A stretch of 58,867 nt of DNA from an uncultured Spirochaetaceae bacterium (GCA_902778325.1 CACYWZ010000009.1:1-58867), one strand, 5' to 3'. Shown: positions 8,161-17,077, numbered from the stretch's first letter. The notes: generated by a model not told the origin, from the letters alone. Numbers and translations are program-made.

Positions 8161-11100
8161 TCAGTAGCAGTCCCAGTTGTAAAGCACGTTTGAAAAATCA
8201 AGGTTCTTCAAATCTTCGCGGCTGATAAAGAAGTTCGCAATTCCGCAATCTCCCCAAAGGATTTCCCAGCTCTTGCTTTTTCCGTCCTCGCCGTTGCCCA
8301 TTTCGCTGTCCATCTGGAACAAAAGCACGTCGCCCACTCTGCGCACGTCGTTTTGCGTGAAGTTAGGAAAGCCGCCAAGCTGGTGCTGTGCGTAATCTTC
8401 GCCCACATAGAACGCGTTGTAATCGTCCTCTTCAAACCAGTCGAGCGCGCCTCCGTCGAACACAGGAAAGCCAAGCTCTTTTGCGATATCCTGCACCGTG
8501 TCGTCGAACTGGTCGTCGCAGTTGGGGTGAACAAACGTGAGTTGCTTTTCAAACGAAAGCGCATATTCTTTTTCAAACGGGAGATATTCATCTTCGTCTT
8601 TTTCGTCTGACGAGCTCTTTACGCCCATTGCACGCAAATCCGCCTCGTTCATTGCCGTGATTGAAGAGATGGACTTGTGATAGACGATGCGCCAGTTTTT
8701 TTGCTCCGAGTTGAAATCGCAACCCCACAAATCATCTGCTTTCACAAAAAACTGCAAAAGCCCCTTTTCCGGAAAATCAGACAAATGCGGAACGTCTGCA
8801 AAGTTTATCTGCGCCAAAAGATAAAGCGGCTTTCCGTCCTCGTCGCGCGGAAACTCGTCTGTTCGCTCCCAATAAGGAAGCCCGCCGAACTTGCTCGCGG
8901 TGAGAGAAAGCGGCGTGTCTTTTACGGCTGTCTTTATGCGAATCGTCTCTGCTCCGTCTGTGTCGTGAATGCGCTGCAAAATCCATTTCGCCTGTTCGTG
9001 CGTGTATTTTCCGACGTTGCCGTTTTCGTTTTCATCGTTTGATTTGACAGAAGAGTCTTGATTGTGCTGAAAGTCGTTCATGCCGTCGCTTTTATAGTTC
9101 CACCAACCAGCGTAATCTGGTGTTTCTTGCTCATCGCTTTCTTTTACAACTTCAAGATTTTTTGTCTTTGAAGTCCAATATTCATAAGGATTGCTGTCAT
9201 TTGAAGATGCTGAGGATTTTCTGTCTTCTCTGTTTTTGCTGAAAATGAAGAACAAAAAGGCAACAAAATAGAAAACAACTCTGCTGTGCGTGAGTGCGAA
9301 CAAAATTATTCCCACAATGACAATCAAAATCGGAAGCAGAATATCGCTCCACTTTATTTTGCTTTGTTTTTTTTCGACACGCTCGCTCTTCTGTGTTTTG
9401 TATGATTGATAGAACTCATCAGCCCTTCGCTCAAGAGCCTCTTTGTTGAAGTTTTCGTCATAACTTTCCGCTTCTTCTTCGTATTCTTCAGCCTCTTCTT
9501 TTGCTTTTCGCCAGTCATAGTAGACAGTTTCTGGCAAAACTGTGCCGCCGTTTCGGCAAATGCGGATTGAATATTGCGGGGTCGCAACTTCGGGCGAAGC
9601 AAAGGGCGCGGTCAAATCTTCCTTGTTCCAGTCGCTTGAAACAAGCGCGCTGTGGCTTGGAATATCATCTCTCCAGACCCACAACAGAAGACCAAGTTCT
9701 GCAATCGTGTCTTTTTGTATTCCGTCGGTTTTTGCCGCTCTCTTACATTCATCGAGTGTTGGAAGCCTCCAGCCGTTCGCGTTCGGATTGAAGACAATGC
9801 GCTTGTATTTCTCTTCATTTTCATAATCGCTGTTCACTTTCTCTGTGTACGAATTGTATTCGGAATACGGCGCAGATCCCCATTTTCGCGGGTTTGTCTC
9901 GCCGTCAATCGAATAGCACGGCTCAAGGGCGCAGGTGATGCTTAGCGCGTTGCAATACTGAATCGCCCAGTAAAAGCTGAAGGAGTCAATTGGAAAGACT
10001 TCGTCGTCCTCATCGGTATCAATCTGAGTGCTTTCGCTAAAAACAAAATCCATCGCAGCATCGCTTTGCGCTCTTGTCAGCACGGTGCGCGCCATCTCAA
10101 TGCCAGCGGGATTGTTTTCATCGCCTTCAACGTGCACGGTTTCAAAATACGCAGGTCTAACTCCGTGAACAAGCGTTCTTGTGATTCTTGGATTTTGCGG
10201 GGCAGACTCTTCTTGCGGGGCTTTGATTTCGTTCGTTGTGGATTCGCTTTGGGCTTCCTGTAACAATTGGAGCAAAAACTCTTTTTTGGGTGGGTATTGC
10301 AAGAACAAGCAGTCAAAACCATCAACTTTGTCCGTCGTTTCAAAATAGGCGTTTTTCCGAATCAGCTCAATCGCGCGGTGATACTCGATTTCTCCGAGTT
10401 TTTCATCGTCCTTGCTCAAAACAAAAAGACGGTACTCTCTTTCCTCGAACATTTTTTCTGGCTCAAGCGGAAGCGCAACCTTTTCGCCTTCTTTTATGAT
10501 GAGCGCAAAAAAGCCGCCGCCGTAGCCATACTGATGATATTCTGGCTCTGCCAAATATGATTCAATATCATCGGCTTTTGCTTCATTGTGCGCTTGTTCT
10601 GGTTCGAGCTTTGCATTTGGCTTTGGCTCTTCATCTTCGCTAGCGTTATCTTCTGAGTCAGGCATAAAATAGAGCGTGTTCGTCCAGTATTCCGCTTCAA
10701 GCTCGCGCACATCAAAAATATCGCCGTCGTAGTGAATGCGCTTTAGAGCCTTTTTGATTTCTTCATCGATGTTTTTTATCTCTTCAACCAGTTCGGCGTT
10801 TTTTTTCTCAAGTTCGTCGTCGCTTTCGGCTTCCATTGCAAAGATTTCAGCGCACTCAAGATGAATGTAAGTCTGCCTGTTCTTGTAATCTTTCAAGAAT
10901 TTTATAACGTTGTCGGCTTTCTCTTTGTACTCTTCGGGAAGTTTTGAAAAGAACTCTTCGAGCTTTCTGACTCCTCCGTCATAATCAGCCGTAATCGCGA
11001 TTTTTCCTTGCCCAGAAAACAAAATGGACTCGGTTGCTTGCGGGGCAGAACTCACGAGAATGCGGTAAATGAGCGGGATATTGTATTCGCTTTCCGAAAG

Positions 11101-11169
11101 CCCTATTGCACGCGGCTTCAAGTAATTTGGAAAAACGTCCAATGAATAAAGATAACTTCTGTTTGCCAT
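8161..11169 (-). CDS. FGE/SUMF-like domain - transmembrane - DUF1963 fusion protein, 1002 aa
   Basis: ATG at 11169 follows AGGAGAGAGTT. Three parts are visible. The N-terminal about 380 residues are acidic, partly coiled and unrecognised. Residues about 390-560 resemble formylglycine-generating-enzyme/SUMF folds: YCNALSITCALEPCYSIDG, then NGWRLPTLDECKRAAK. After an acidic helix, two hydrophobic segments at about 625-665 (ILLPILIVIVGIILFAL, VVFYFVAFLFFIF) are followed by a DUF1963 domain from about 745 to the end, paralogous to that at 1420-2619 and with the same NVLYNWDCY tail. No signal peptide is seen, so topology is uncertain. Whether the SUMF-like part is catalytic cannot be judged; the key Cys pair is not evident. 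Confidence 0.75.
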   Translation of the reverse strand: MANRSYLYSLDVFPNYLKPRAIGLSESEYNIPLIYRILVSSAPQATESILFSGQGKIAITADYDGGVRKLEEFFSKLPEEYKEKADNVIKFLKDYKNRQTYIHLECAEIFAMEAESDDELEKKNAELVEEIKNIDEEIKKALKRIHYDGDIFDVRELEAEYWTNTLYFMPDSEDNASEDEEPKPNAKLEPEQAHNEAKADDIESYLAEPEYHQYGYGGGFFALIIKEGEKVALPLEPEKMFEEREYRLFVLSKDDEKLGEIEYHRAIELIRKNAYFETTDKVDGFDCLFLQYPPKKEFLLQLLQEAQSESTTNEIKAPQEESAPQNPRITRTLVHGVRPAYFETVHVEGDENNPAGIEMARTVLTRAQSDAAMDFVFSESTQIDTDEDDEVFPIDSFSFYWAIQYCNALSITCALEPCYSIDGETNPRKWGSAPYSEYNSYTEKVNSDYENEEKYKRIVFNPNANGWRLPTLDECKRAAKTDGIQKDTIAELGLLLWVWRDDIPSHSALVSSDWNKEDLTAPFASPEVATPQYSIRICRNGGTVLPETVYYDWRKAKEEAEEYEEEAESYDENFNKEALERRADEFYQSYKTQKSERVEKKQSKIKWSDILLPILIVIVGIILFALTHSRVVFYFVAFLFFIFSKNREDRKSSASSNDSNPYEYWTSKTKNLEVVKESDEQETPDYAGWWNYKSDGMNDFQHNQDSSVKSNDENENGNVGKYTHEQAKWILQRIHDTDGAETIRIKTAVKDTPLSLTASKFGGLPYWERTDEFPRDEDGKPLYLLAQINFADVPHLSDFPEKGLLQFFVKADDLWGCDFNSEQKNWRIVYHKSISSITAMNEADLRAMGVKSSSDEKDEDEYLPFEKEYALSFEKQLTFVHPNCDDQFDDTVQDIAKELGFPVFDGGALDWFEEDDYNAFYVGEDYAQHQLGGFPNFTQNDVRRVGDVLLFQMDSEMGNGEDGKSKSWEILWGDCGIANFFISREDLKNLDFSNVLYNWDCY

Positions 11170-11184
11170 AACTCTCTCCTTTCT

Positions 11185-11643
11185 TTAATCATTAATCCAA
11201 AGTTCGTCATCTGCCTTGAAGTCGCTTGTCTTTGTAAACGATGTGAACTTGTGCGCCATTATCTTTTTTACAGCGCCTTTGCACGCATCAATCTTGTCCG
11301 ACCATTCCCAGTCTTCAATGCCGTATTCTTTTTCCTGAAAATTAAACCTAACGTGGTTTTTCCAGTCTTCCGTGTCGTATTCTCCGCCGCCCTCGCTTAT
11401 CGAAATAGCCTCTTCCAAGCTTTTGCCCTTCTTGACCCAATAATCAATAACGCGCTCAACTTCAGATTTGCTCACAACTATAGCGCAAAACTCAATCCTG
11501 TCTTCCCACTCGTTCTTTTCGTTTTCGTGATAATACTGTGTCATCTGGAAAAACATCTTCTGAATGAGTTGACCGCTGTATTTCTTTTCGATTTCAGCGA
11601 TAACAGCATCAGCGATTTTTGTTGAAAGTTCTCTTTTAGTCAT
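11185..11643 (-). CDS. Hypothetical cytoplasmic protein, 152 aa
   Basis: I prefer ATG 11643 (MTKRELSTKIADAVIAEI), which has GGGGAAG about 5 nt upstream, over the longer in-frame start at 11664. The product is charged, without signal peptide or membrane segment, and contains FCAIVVSKSEVERVIDYWVKKG; I do not recognise it. Its start overlaps the end of the upstream membrane protein gene by 8 nt and it ends 15 nt before the 1002-aa fusion gene, so the three are probably one operon. Confidence 0.65.
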   Translation of the reverse strand: MTKRELSTKIADAVIAEIEKKYSGQLIQKMFFQMTQYYHENEKNEWEDRIEFCAIVVSKSEVERVIDYWVKKGKSLEEAISISEGGGEYDTEDWKNHVRFNFQEKEYGIEDWEWSDKIDACKGAVKKIMAHKFTSFTKTSDFKADDELWIND

Positions 11644-12436
11644 TCGCTTCCCCTTTGCTTTCAACTTTGTTAATCTCGACTTTGCTCATATCGATATCGA
11701 TTTCAGCGTTTCCGAAAACGAATTTGCTCAAAGTATGCCCGTTCGGAACTTGTGTACGCACGTTAAGATATGATTTTCCAACAGGAACGAACTCGACTTT
11801 CTGGTCTTTTTTGTACTGTGGCAAAAGCCAAGTCAGAAGCCAAGGCACATCGTCAAACTCTGCGTGGTTAATAATGTATGCTGGAATAAATACGCCGTTT
11901 TCGTCTTTTACATAGCAAAGGTTTGACTTGCGAAGTTCTTTGTAACTGATTCCAGTGTTCTTTGAATGATTGTCAACAACGATTGTCAATTCATATGGAA
12001 CATAGTCTCCTATGCTGAGCATTTTTTCTGCTTTGTTGATAACAGAAGCGTCACCTTCGTCTAAGTTAGCCTTTTTTTCATCAGTTGTTGTAAGCCATTC
12101 CTTTTCATCGTAAATAATCGCGACTTTATCAACAGCAAGTTCAAAATTGCTTGTTTTTTTCAATACCTTATTGGACCAATTTCGTTTTGCATTTTCATAA
12201 CTTATTACAGGCATTGAAAAGCCTTTTTCCTTTACAGAACCAAAAACTTTTGCACTGACAAAACCAAGAGCGCAAAGTGATAAGACAAGCCAGACACAAG
12301 CCATAACAATAGCTGTGACAAAACACTTTTTTGCGCTTTTCTTTGTCACCTTTTTGTAGATTCCAAGTCCTATAAAGACCCAAAACAGAAAGCCGACGAT
12401 TAAAGCCAAAACGAATAATAAGACACCAATAAACAT
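11636..12436 (-). CDS. Membrane protein with extracytoplasmic domain, 266 aa
   Basis: I start at ATG 12436 (MFIGVLLFVLALIVGFLFW), preceded by TAGGGAG at 8 nt; the frame extends further upstream but without a ribosome site. Two hydrophobic segments at about residues 1-25 and 35-60 are followed by a soluble domain with YVPYELTIVVDNHSKNTG and SYLNVRTQVPNG, resembling beta-sandwich DUF domains but not one I can name. First gene of the minus-strand operon 12436-8161; a TATAAT at 12458-12463 (minus) gives a plausible start site. Confidence 0.68.
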   Translation of the reverse strand: MFIGVLLFVLALIVGFLFWVFIGLGIYKKVTKKSAKKCFVTAIVMACVWLVLSLCALGFVSAKVFGSVKEKGFSMPVISYENAKRNWSNKVLKKTSNFELAVDKVAIIYDEKEWLTTTDEKKANLDEGDASVINKAEKMLSIGDYVPYELTIVVDNHSKNTGISYKELRKSNLCYVKDENGVFIPAYIINHAEFDDVPWLLTWLLPQYKKDQKVEFVPVGKSYLNVRTQVPNGHTLSKFVFGNAEIDIDMSKVEINKVESKGEAND

Positions 12437-12542
12437 AATGTTTCTCCCTAAAATAAAATTATAAGAAAAGTATATTATTTTCGTGGCTAATTGCGCAAGT
12501 GTGGACTTGCACGAGAGTGAAATACGATATAATCTTAAGAAC
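12437..12542. promoter_or_regulatory. Divergent promoter region
   Basis: Minus strand: TATAAT at 12463-12458 serves the operon starting at 12436; its -35 is weak. Plus strand: TTGCAC (12507-12512) with TATAAT (12528-12533) serves the endonuclease; spacing is short at 15 nt. The plus -10 lies only 9 nt before the endonuclease ATG and no ribosome site is seen there. Confidence 0.5.
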
Positions 12543-13544
12543 ATGGCAACACGTAAAAGAAAATCCAGAAGAAAGTCCAAGAAACAAAATAGGTTTGTAG
12601 AAGCATTTTCCGTTGTTTTGTTTTTGATTGTTGTTTCCCTCGCGTTTTTGTACTTTTCGGGAGTCCGCCCGAAGCCCGCGATTGAAACGGCAGTCTCTAG
12701 TATCAGCGAAATCATTCAGGCTGTAGAAGGCTCAATCCCTGTCGAAGAGCACATTCCCTCGCCAACATCGTTGCGCTCTGAGCTTTGCGACGAATCAGAC
12801 AAAGAAGCGTATTGGGAAGACTTGCCGCTCGGACTTCAAATCCCGATGTGCCCTGCGGTGAAGGCTTATGAGAGCTCAAAGACCGTAGTCGGACACGAAA
12901 TCCAGCGTTATGCGGGCTTCACTCTTTGCTATCGCGAAGATTATGAGCTTCCTGAATGGGTGGCGTACTGCATAACAAAGAACGAACTTGCAAAAGAAGC
13001 CTCTCGAAGCAACGACTTCCATTTTGACACAAAAATCTCAACAGGAAGCGCCGACCCATCAGATTACACAAGAAGCGGCTTTGACCGCGGACACATCGCA
13101 CCGGCAGCGGATATGGCATTCAGCGCTCAAGCGATGCACGATTCATTTTCGATGAGCAACATGACACCGCAAACACCCGCATTGAACCGCGGCATCTGGA
13201 AAAATCTTGAGGAGCAAGTGCGAAAGTGGGTTTCGTCCTTTGGCGCGATTTATGTTATCGCAGGCCCTGTCCTCGACAAAAAGCCGTCGGAGTTGAAAGC
13301 AATCGGAAAAAACGCCGTCAGCGTTCCCGAAGAGTTTTACAAAGTGCTTTTGACAAAGTCGGGCGATTCCGTAATTGCTGTTGCCTTTATTTTTCCGAAC
13401 GACAAGCCGAAAGGCTCGATTTGGGATTACGCTGTGAGCGTTGACGAGGCAGAAGAGCGCACTGGACTGGACTTTTTCTATCTGCTGGACGATGTTCTTG
13501 AAAAATCGGCGGAAAAAACATTCTCGCCTCTTGATTGGAATTAG
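12543..13544 (+). CDS. Membrane-anchored DNA/RNA non-specific endonuclease (NUC1 family), 333 aa
   Basis: I start at ATG 12543; the frame extends upstream to 12483 but the -10 box lies between. Residues 1-18 are strongly basic, followed by a hydrophobic segment (AFSVVLFLIVVSLAFLYFSG), giving a signal anchor. The nuclease domain contains the family signature SGFDRGHIAPAADM with catalytic His in DRGH, then MSNMTPQTPALNRGIWKNLE with the metal-binding Asn. The fold is beta-beta-alpha-Me. Likely acts outside the cytoplasm, in nutrient scavenging or DNA turnover (inference). Divergently transcribed from the envelope operon; no adjacent inhibitor gene is recognisable. Confidence 0.88.
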   Translation: MATRKRKSRRKSKKQNRFVEAFSVVLFLIVVSLAFLYFSGVRPKPAIETAVSSISEIIQAVEGSIPVEEHIPSPTSLRSELCDESDKEAYWEDLPLGLQIPMCPAVKAYESSKTVVGHEIQRYAGFTLCYREDYELPEWVAYCITKNELAKEASRSNDFHFDTKISTGSADPSDYTRSGFDRGHIAPAADMAFSAQAMHDSFSMSNMTPQTPALNRGIWKNLEEQVRKWVSSFGAIYVIAGPVLDKKPSELKAIGKNAVSVPEEFYKVLLTKSGDSVIAVAFIFPNDKPKGSIWDYAVSVDEAEERTGLDFFYLLDDVLEKSAEKTFSPLDWN

Positions 13545-13569
13545 CGATTAAAATCAGCGAAAACATTTT

Positions 13570-13803
13570 CAGCCGTAAATTTTTAATAATTGCTTGCTTG
13601 TTGAAAAAGTGAGCAATTATTTTTTTATAATTCGCTCACTTTTAAAAAAGCGGACAATTATTGCCTGATAATTCGTCGTTTGATTCTCTAGACAGAAAAT
13701 TATTGACTAATAATTCACTACTTTTAAAAAAAGCAATCAATTATTGGCTGATAATTGCCTTCCTGGAAAAAAAGTGAGCAATTATTTTTCAATAACGCCC
13801 ACT
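13570..13803. repeat. Tandem array, about 6 units of 40-42 nt, AATTATT...AATAATT hairpins
   Basis: Units begin at about 13570, 13610, 13651, 13693, 13734 and 13775 (spacings 40, 41, 42, 41, 41). Each holds an AATTATT-nnCTn-ATAATT stem and most end in an A-rich run AAAAAAG. It fills the space between the convergent endonuclease and aldolase genes; the T-rich stems could also terminate transcription from both sides. Confidence 0.85.
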
Positions 13804-13834
13804 CTTCTATTTTTCCTTTCTCGTGAAAACAAAA

Positions 13835-14803
13835 TCAGTCTTTTTTCAGGTGGACGGCAAACCCTCCGATTTCCTTGTCGAGATAAACCACCTTCATGGC
13901 GCTCTTTTCTTTCTCGCCGAAATACTTTGCGCTTTCCATAATGGGCTTGAAACCAAAATTGTCGAGATAGGCGAGGGCGCGCTCGACGTTGTGCGTCAAA
14001 ATGCAAAGGTGACCGTTTGTTCCGCGACCTCTTTCCTTCATTATCTCGATGCTGTCAGACGCGAAAATTGATGATGAGCCGCTTCGCTTTTCAAATCCGA
14101 AGAGCGAGAAAGTGCTTGCGATTTCGTCGGCGCTGTCGCTGTCAGCCACGTTTATTCCGACGTGCTCGATTTTGAAGCCGTGCAGATTTTTAACGGCCTG
14201 TTTTGAAAGCGTGGTGATTTCCTCCCATTTCTCGCCGTTTATCAAGTCCGCTTTTACCATCCAAGTGCCGCCCATGCAAAAGACATTTTTGCGCCTTGCG
14301 TAATCGCTCAAGTTTTGCGTGTTGACCCCGCCCGTCGGCATAAAAGACACTTGCGGGAAAGGGCCTGAAAGCGCGTCAATCATCTTCACACCGCCAAGAA
14401 CTTCGGCTGGGAAAAGTTTTATGTGCGTCAGATTGTGCGAGAGCGCCGCCTCGATTTCGCTTGCGTTGGACACTCCGGGCATGACGGGAATGTCATTGTC
14501 GAGGCAATACTGAACGACGTCCTCTTTGTAGCCTGGACTGACGATGAACGACGCTCCTGCTTTTTTGGCGCGCTCTGCCTGCTCGACGTTTATGACCGTT
14601 CCCGCACCGACAAGGATTTCACTGCATTCGCTTGAAATCGCCTTGATTGCTTGCTCTGCGCCATTAGTTCGGAATGTTATCTCCACCGCAGGAAGAGAGC
14701 CTTTCGAGAGCGCTTTTGCAAGGCTTACAGCCTTTGTTGCGTCGTTAATCGCCACGACAGGAATGATTCCGATATTGCGAAGTTGTGTAAAAATGTCTGA
14801 CAT
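13835..14803 (-). CDS. eda: KHG/KDPG aldolase fused to a C-terminal VOC (glyoxalase-like) domain, 322 aa
   Basis: Start at ATG 14803 (MSDIFTQLRNIGIIPVV), with AGGAG 7 nt upstream; a longer start at 14827 lacks one. Residues 1-210 are a class I 2-keto-3-deoxy-6-phosphogluconate / 2-keto-4-hydroxyglutarate aldolase: catalytic Glu in PAVEITFRT, GAGTV, and Schiff-base Lys in HIKLFPAEV, then MPTGGVN. It cleaves KDPG to pyruvate and glyceraldehyde-3-phosphate. Residues about 215-322 form a VOC module (IEHVGINVADSD ... GFAVHLKK). Plain Eda is about 210 aa, so the extra domain is notable, though similar fusions occur in anaerobes. Divergent from dapA with palindromes between. Confidence 0.88.
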   Translation of the reverse strand: MSDIFTQLRNIGIIPVVAINDATKAVSLAKALSKGSLPAVEITFRTNGAEQAIKAISSECSEILVGAGTVINVEQAERAKKAGASFIVSPGYKEDVVQYCLDNDIPVMPGVSNASEIEAALSHNLTHIKLFPAEVLGGVKMIDALSGPFPQVSFMPTGGVNTQNLSDYARRKNVFCMGGTWMVKADLINGEKWEEITTLSKQAVKNLHGFKIEHVGINVADSDSADEIASTFSLFGFEKRSGSSSIFASDSIEIMKERGRGTNGHLCILTHNVERALAYLDNFGFKPIMESAKYFGEKEKSAMKVVYLDKEIGGFAVHLKKD

Positions 14804-14846
14804 CTGTATTCTCCTCGATTTTTGCAAAAAGTTTGGTGATTGTTTT

Positions 14847-14974
14847 ATGATAGTGCATAAGTTTTAGTTTGTGCAAACGCAAATTGCGTTTTCTTTTGGC
14901 AAAAAACACAATTCGCATCCGATGTTCCTTTGAATAACAAAGCGTCTATTGATTATTTTGCATAAATATGCAAT
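14847..14974. promoter_or_regulatory. Divergent eda/dapA promoters with three palindromes
   Basis: Inverted repeats: GTTTG-TG-CAAAC (14867-14878), AACGCAA-A-TTGCGTT (14876-14890) and TTGCATA-AA-TATGCAA (14958-14973). The third overlaps the spacer and -10 of a dapA promoter TTGATT (14949-14954), 17 nt, AATAAT (14972-14977). The first overlaps a possible minus-strand promoter TTGCAC (14876-14871), 18 nt, TATCAT (14852-14847) for eda. These look like operator sites; the regulator is unknown. Confidence 0.55.
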
Positions 14975-15012
14975 AATCTGCGCAAATCTTGTATAAATAC
15001 GCGAGGCACAGT

Positions 15013-15921
15013 ATGGTAGCATTAAGAGGTGCGTTTACGGCTCTTGTTACACCGATGAACGCAGACAGTAGCGTTAACTATGACGGTTGGAGAGAGCTTG
15101 TAAAATACCAGCTCGAAGGCGGAATCGACGGTCTTGTGCCGCTCGGAACAACCGCAGAGACTCCAACGCTTGATGAAAATAGCGAAGAAGACAAAATCAT
15201 CGAAATCGTTATGGAAGAAGTCCGCTCTTTTGAGCAGAAGACGGGCAAACACGTTCCAGTTGTTCTTGGCGCGGGAAGCAACAATACCCGTGATGCTGTG
15301 AAATACTGCGAAAGAGCAAAAAAAGCGGGCGCAGATGCGGCTCTTGTTGTCACTCCTTATTACAACAAGCCTTCCGACGAAGGAATCTTCCGCCACTTTG
15401 AAGCCGTCTCCCGCGTTGGCATTCCGATTGTTGTCTACAACATTCAGGGACGCACAGGAAAGAACATTTCAACGCCTCTTTTGACTCGCATTGCAGAGCT
15501 TCCGAATATCGTAGGCGTCAAAGAGGCGAGCGGAAACGTTGCACAGATGATGGACGTCATAAGCGCGATAAAAAGCAAGAAGCCTTCTTTCGCGGTTCTT
15601 TCAGGCGATGATTCTTTGACATTGCCTCTCATCGCGCTCGGTGGCGACGGCGTTGTTTCCGTTGTGTCAAATCTCGCGCCTGCCATCGTTACAAAGATGG
15701 TTCACGATGCGCTTGACGGAAAAATCGAGGAAGCGAGAGCGGCTCATTATCGATTGTTGCCGTTCTTCAAAGCGGCTTTCGTTGACGGAAATCCGACATC
15801 GATAAAATACGCGATGAACTTGAAGGGACTTCCTGCTGGGGCTGTAAGATTGCCTCTTGTTGAAGTGAATGATGATGCCAAAAAGATAATTGAGGCGGCT
15901 CTCAAAGTTTGCAATTTATAG
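15013..15921 (+). CDS. dapA: 4-hydroxy-tetrahydrodipicolinate synthase, 302 aa
   Basis: I start at ATG 15013 (MVALRGAFTALVTPM) with GAGG upstream; the frame's earlier ATG at 14989 is probably upstream of or at the mRNA start. Family landmarks: VPLGTTAETPTL with the paired Thr residues, GAGSNNT, VTPYYNKP with the catalytic Tyr, and GVKEASGN with the Schiff-base Lys. The usual YNVPGRT is YNIQGRTG. The enzyme condenses pyruvate and aspartate-semialdehyde in the diaminopimelate/lysine pathway. asd follows after 10 nt, so the two consecutive steps are co-transcribed. Confidence 0.93.
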   Translation: MVALRGAFTALVTPMNADSSVNYDGWRELVKYQLEGGIDGLVPLGTTAETPTLDENSEEDKIIEIVMEEVRSFEQKTGKHVPVVLGAGSNNTRDAVKYCERAKKAGADAALVVTPYYNKPSDEGIFRHFEAVSRVGIPIVVYNIQGRTGKNISTPLLTRIAELPNIVGVKEASGNVAQMMDVISAIKSKKPSFAVLSGDDSLTLPLIALGGDGVVSVVSNLAPAIVTKMVHDALDGKIEEARAAHYRLLPFFKAAFVDGNPTSIKYAMNLKGLPAGAVRLPLVEVNDDAKKIIEAALKVCNL

Positions 15922-15931
15922 GAGAAAGATT

Positions 15932-17035
15932 ATGGCAGAGAAAATCAAAGTCGGAGTTTTGGGCGCAACTGGAATGGTTGGTCAGCGCTATATAAAGTTG
16001 TTGGAAAATCACCCATGGTTTGAAGTGACTTATGTTGCCGCAAGCCCTCGCAGTGCAGGAAAGCCTTATCGCGAGGCGGTGAAGAACCGCTGGCTTATCG
16101 GCTCGGACATTCCTTCGGGCGTGGCTGACCTCGTTGTTGAGGACGCGAACAATGCGAAACTCGCGCTCGGAAAGTGCAAGTTCGTGTTCAGCGCTCTTGA
16201 AATGGGCAAAGACGAAATCAAGGCTCTTGAGGAAGCGTATGCCGCCGAGGGAATCCCTGTCGTGTCAAACGCGAGCGCAAACCGCTGGACATCGGACGTT
16301 CCGATGCTCATTCCAGAAATCAACGCGTCTCACCTTGACATCATCAAGAAGCAGCAATCTCATCACGGCTGGAGCAAAGGCTTCATCGCGGTCAAGCCAA
16401 ACTGCTCATTGCAGACATATATGATGCCGCTTTACGCGCTCATTCAGGCAGGATACCCTGTGAAGCGAATGATTGTCACAACGCTTCAGGCAACATCTGG
16501 CGCAGGCTATCCGGGTGTCGCGTCATTCGATATGATTGACAACATTGTCCCGTTCATCGGCGGCGAGGAAGAAAAGACAGAAAAGGAATGCCTCAAGATT
16601 TTGGGCAAAGTTGACGGCGAGGAAATCAAAAACGCGTTGGCTCCAGTCGTTTCTTCAACATGCACACGCGTTCCTGTAATCGACGGACACACAGCGACAG
16701 TGAGCCTTGAGTTCGACTTGAGCGAAGACAAAAAGCCGAGCCTTGAGGAAATCGAGCGCGTCTGGACATCGTTCAGCGCTTTGCCGCAGGAACTAGACCT
16801 CCCGAGCGCACCGGCTCACCCGATTGTCGTTCGCCATGAAGAGAACCGCCCTCAGCCACGACGCGACCGCGACTGCGAAAAGGGAATGGCATGCGTCATC
16901 GGTCGCCTCAGAAAATGCAATGTCTTTGACGTAAAGTTCGTCGCCTTAAGCCACAACACAAAGCGCGGAGCGGCGCTTGGTGGTATCTTGAACGCAGAAC
17001 TTTTGAAAGCGAAGGGATTCTTTGACAACCTGTAA
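15932..17035 (+). CDS. asd: Aspartate-semialdehyde dehydrogenase (archaeal/fungal type), 367 aa
   Basis: I start at ATG 15932 (MAEKIKVGVLGATGMVGQRY), with GGAGAAAGATT directly upstream. N-terminal GATGMVGQ is the NADP-binding loop; the active-site Cys is in VKPNCSLQTYMMP; SGAGYPGV and SHNTKRGAALGG follow. The KPNCSLQ wording and length match the archaeal/fungal-like subgroup rather than the E. coli type. It makes aspartate-semialdehyde from aspartyl phosphate, the substrate of the preceding dapA product. A terminator at 17078-17118 ends the operon. Confidence 0.93.
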   Translation: MAEKIKVGVLGATGMVGQRYIKLLENHPWFEVTYVAASPRSAGKPYREAVKNRWLIGSDIPSGVADLVVEDANNAKLALGKCKFVFSALEMGKDEIKALEEAYAAEGIPVVSNASANRWTSDVPMLIPEINASHLDIIKKQQSHHGWSKGFIAVKPNCSLQTYMMPLYALIQAGYPVKRMIVTTLQATSGAGYPGVASFDMIDNIVPFIGGEEEKTEKECLKILGKVDGEEIKNALAPVVSSTCTRVPVIDGHTATVSLEFDLSEDKKPSLEEIERVWTSFSALPQELDLPSAPAHPIVVRHEENRPQPRRDRDCEKGMACVIGRLRKCNVFDVKFVALSHNTKRGAALGGILNAELLKAKGFFDNL

Positions 17036-17077
17036 ACAAAAACGAAGAGCGAAAAATCAATAATCACGAAAAAACAA

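Noticed and set aside
14804-15012. Lysine riboswitch before dapA
   Set aside because: The gap is short, and I see palindromes and promoters but no lysine-element helices or terminator.
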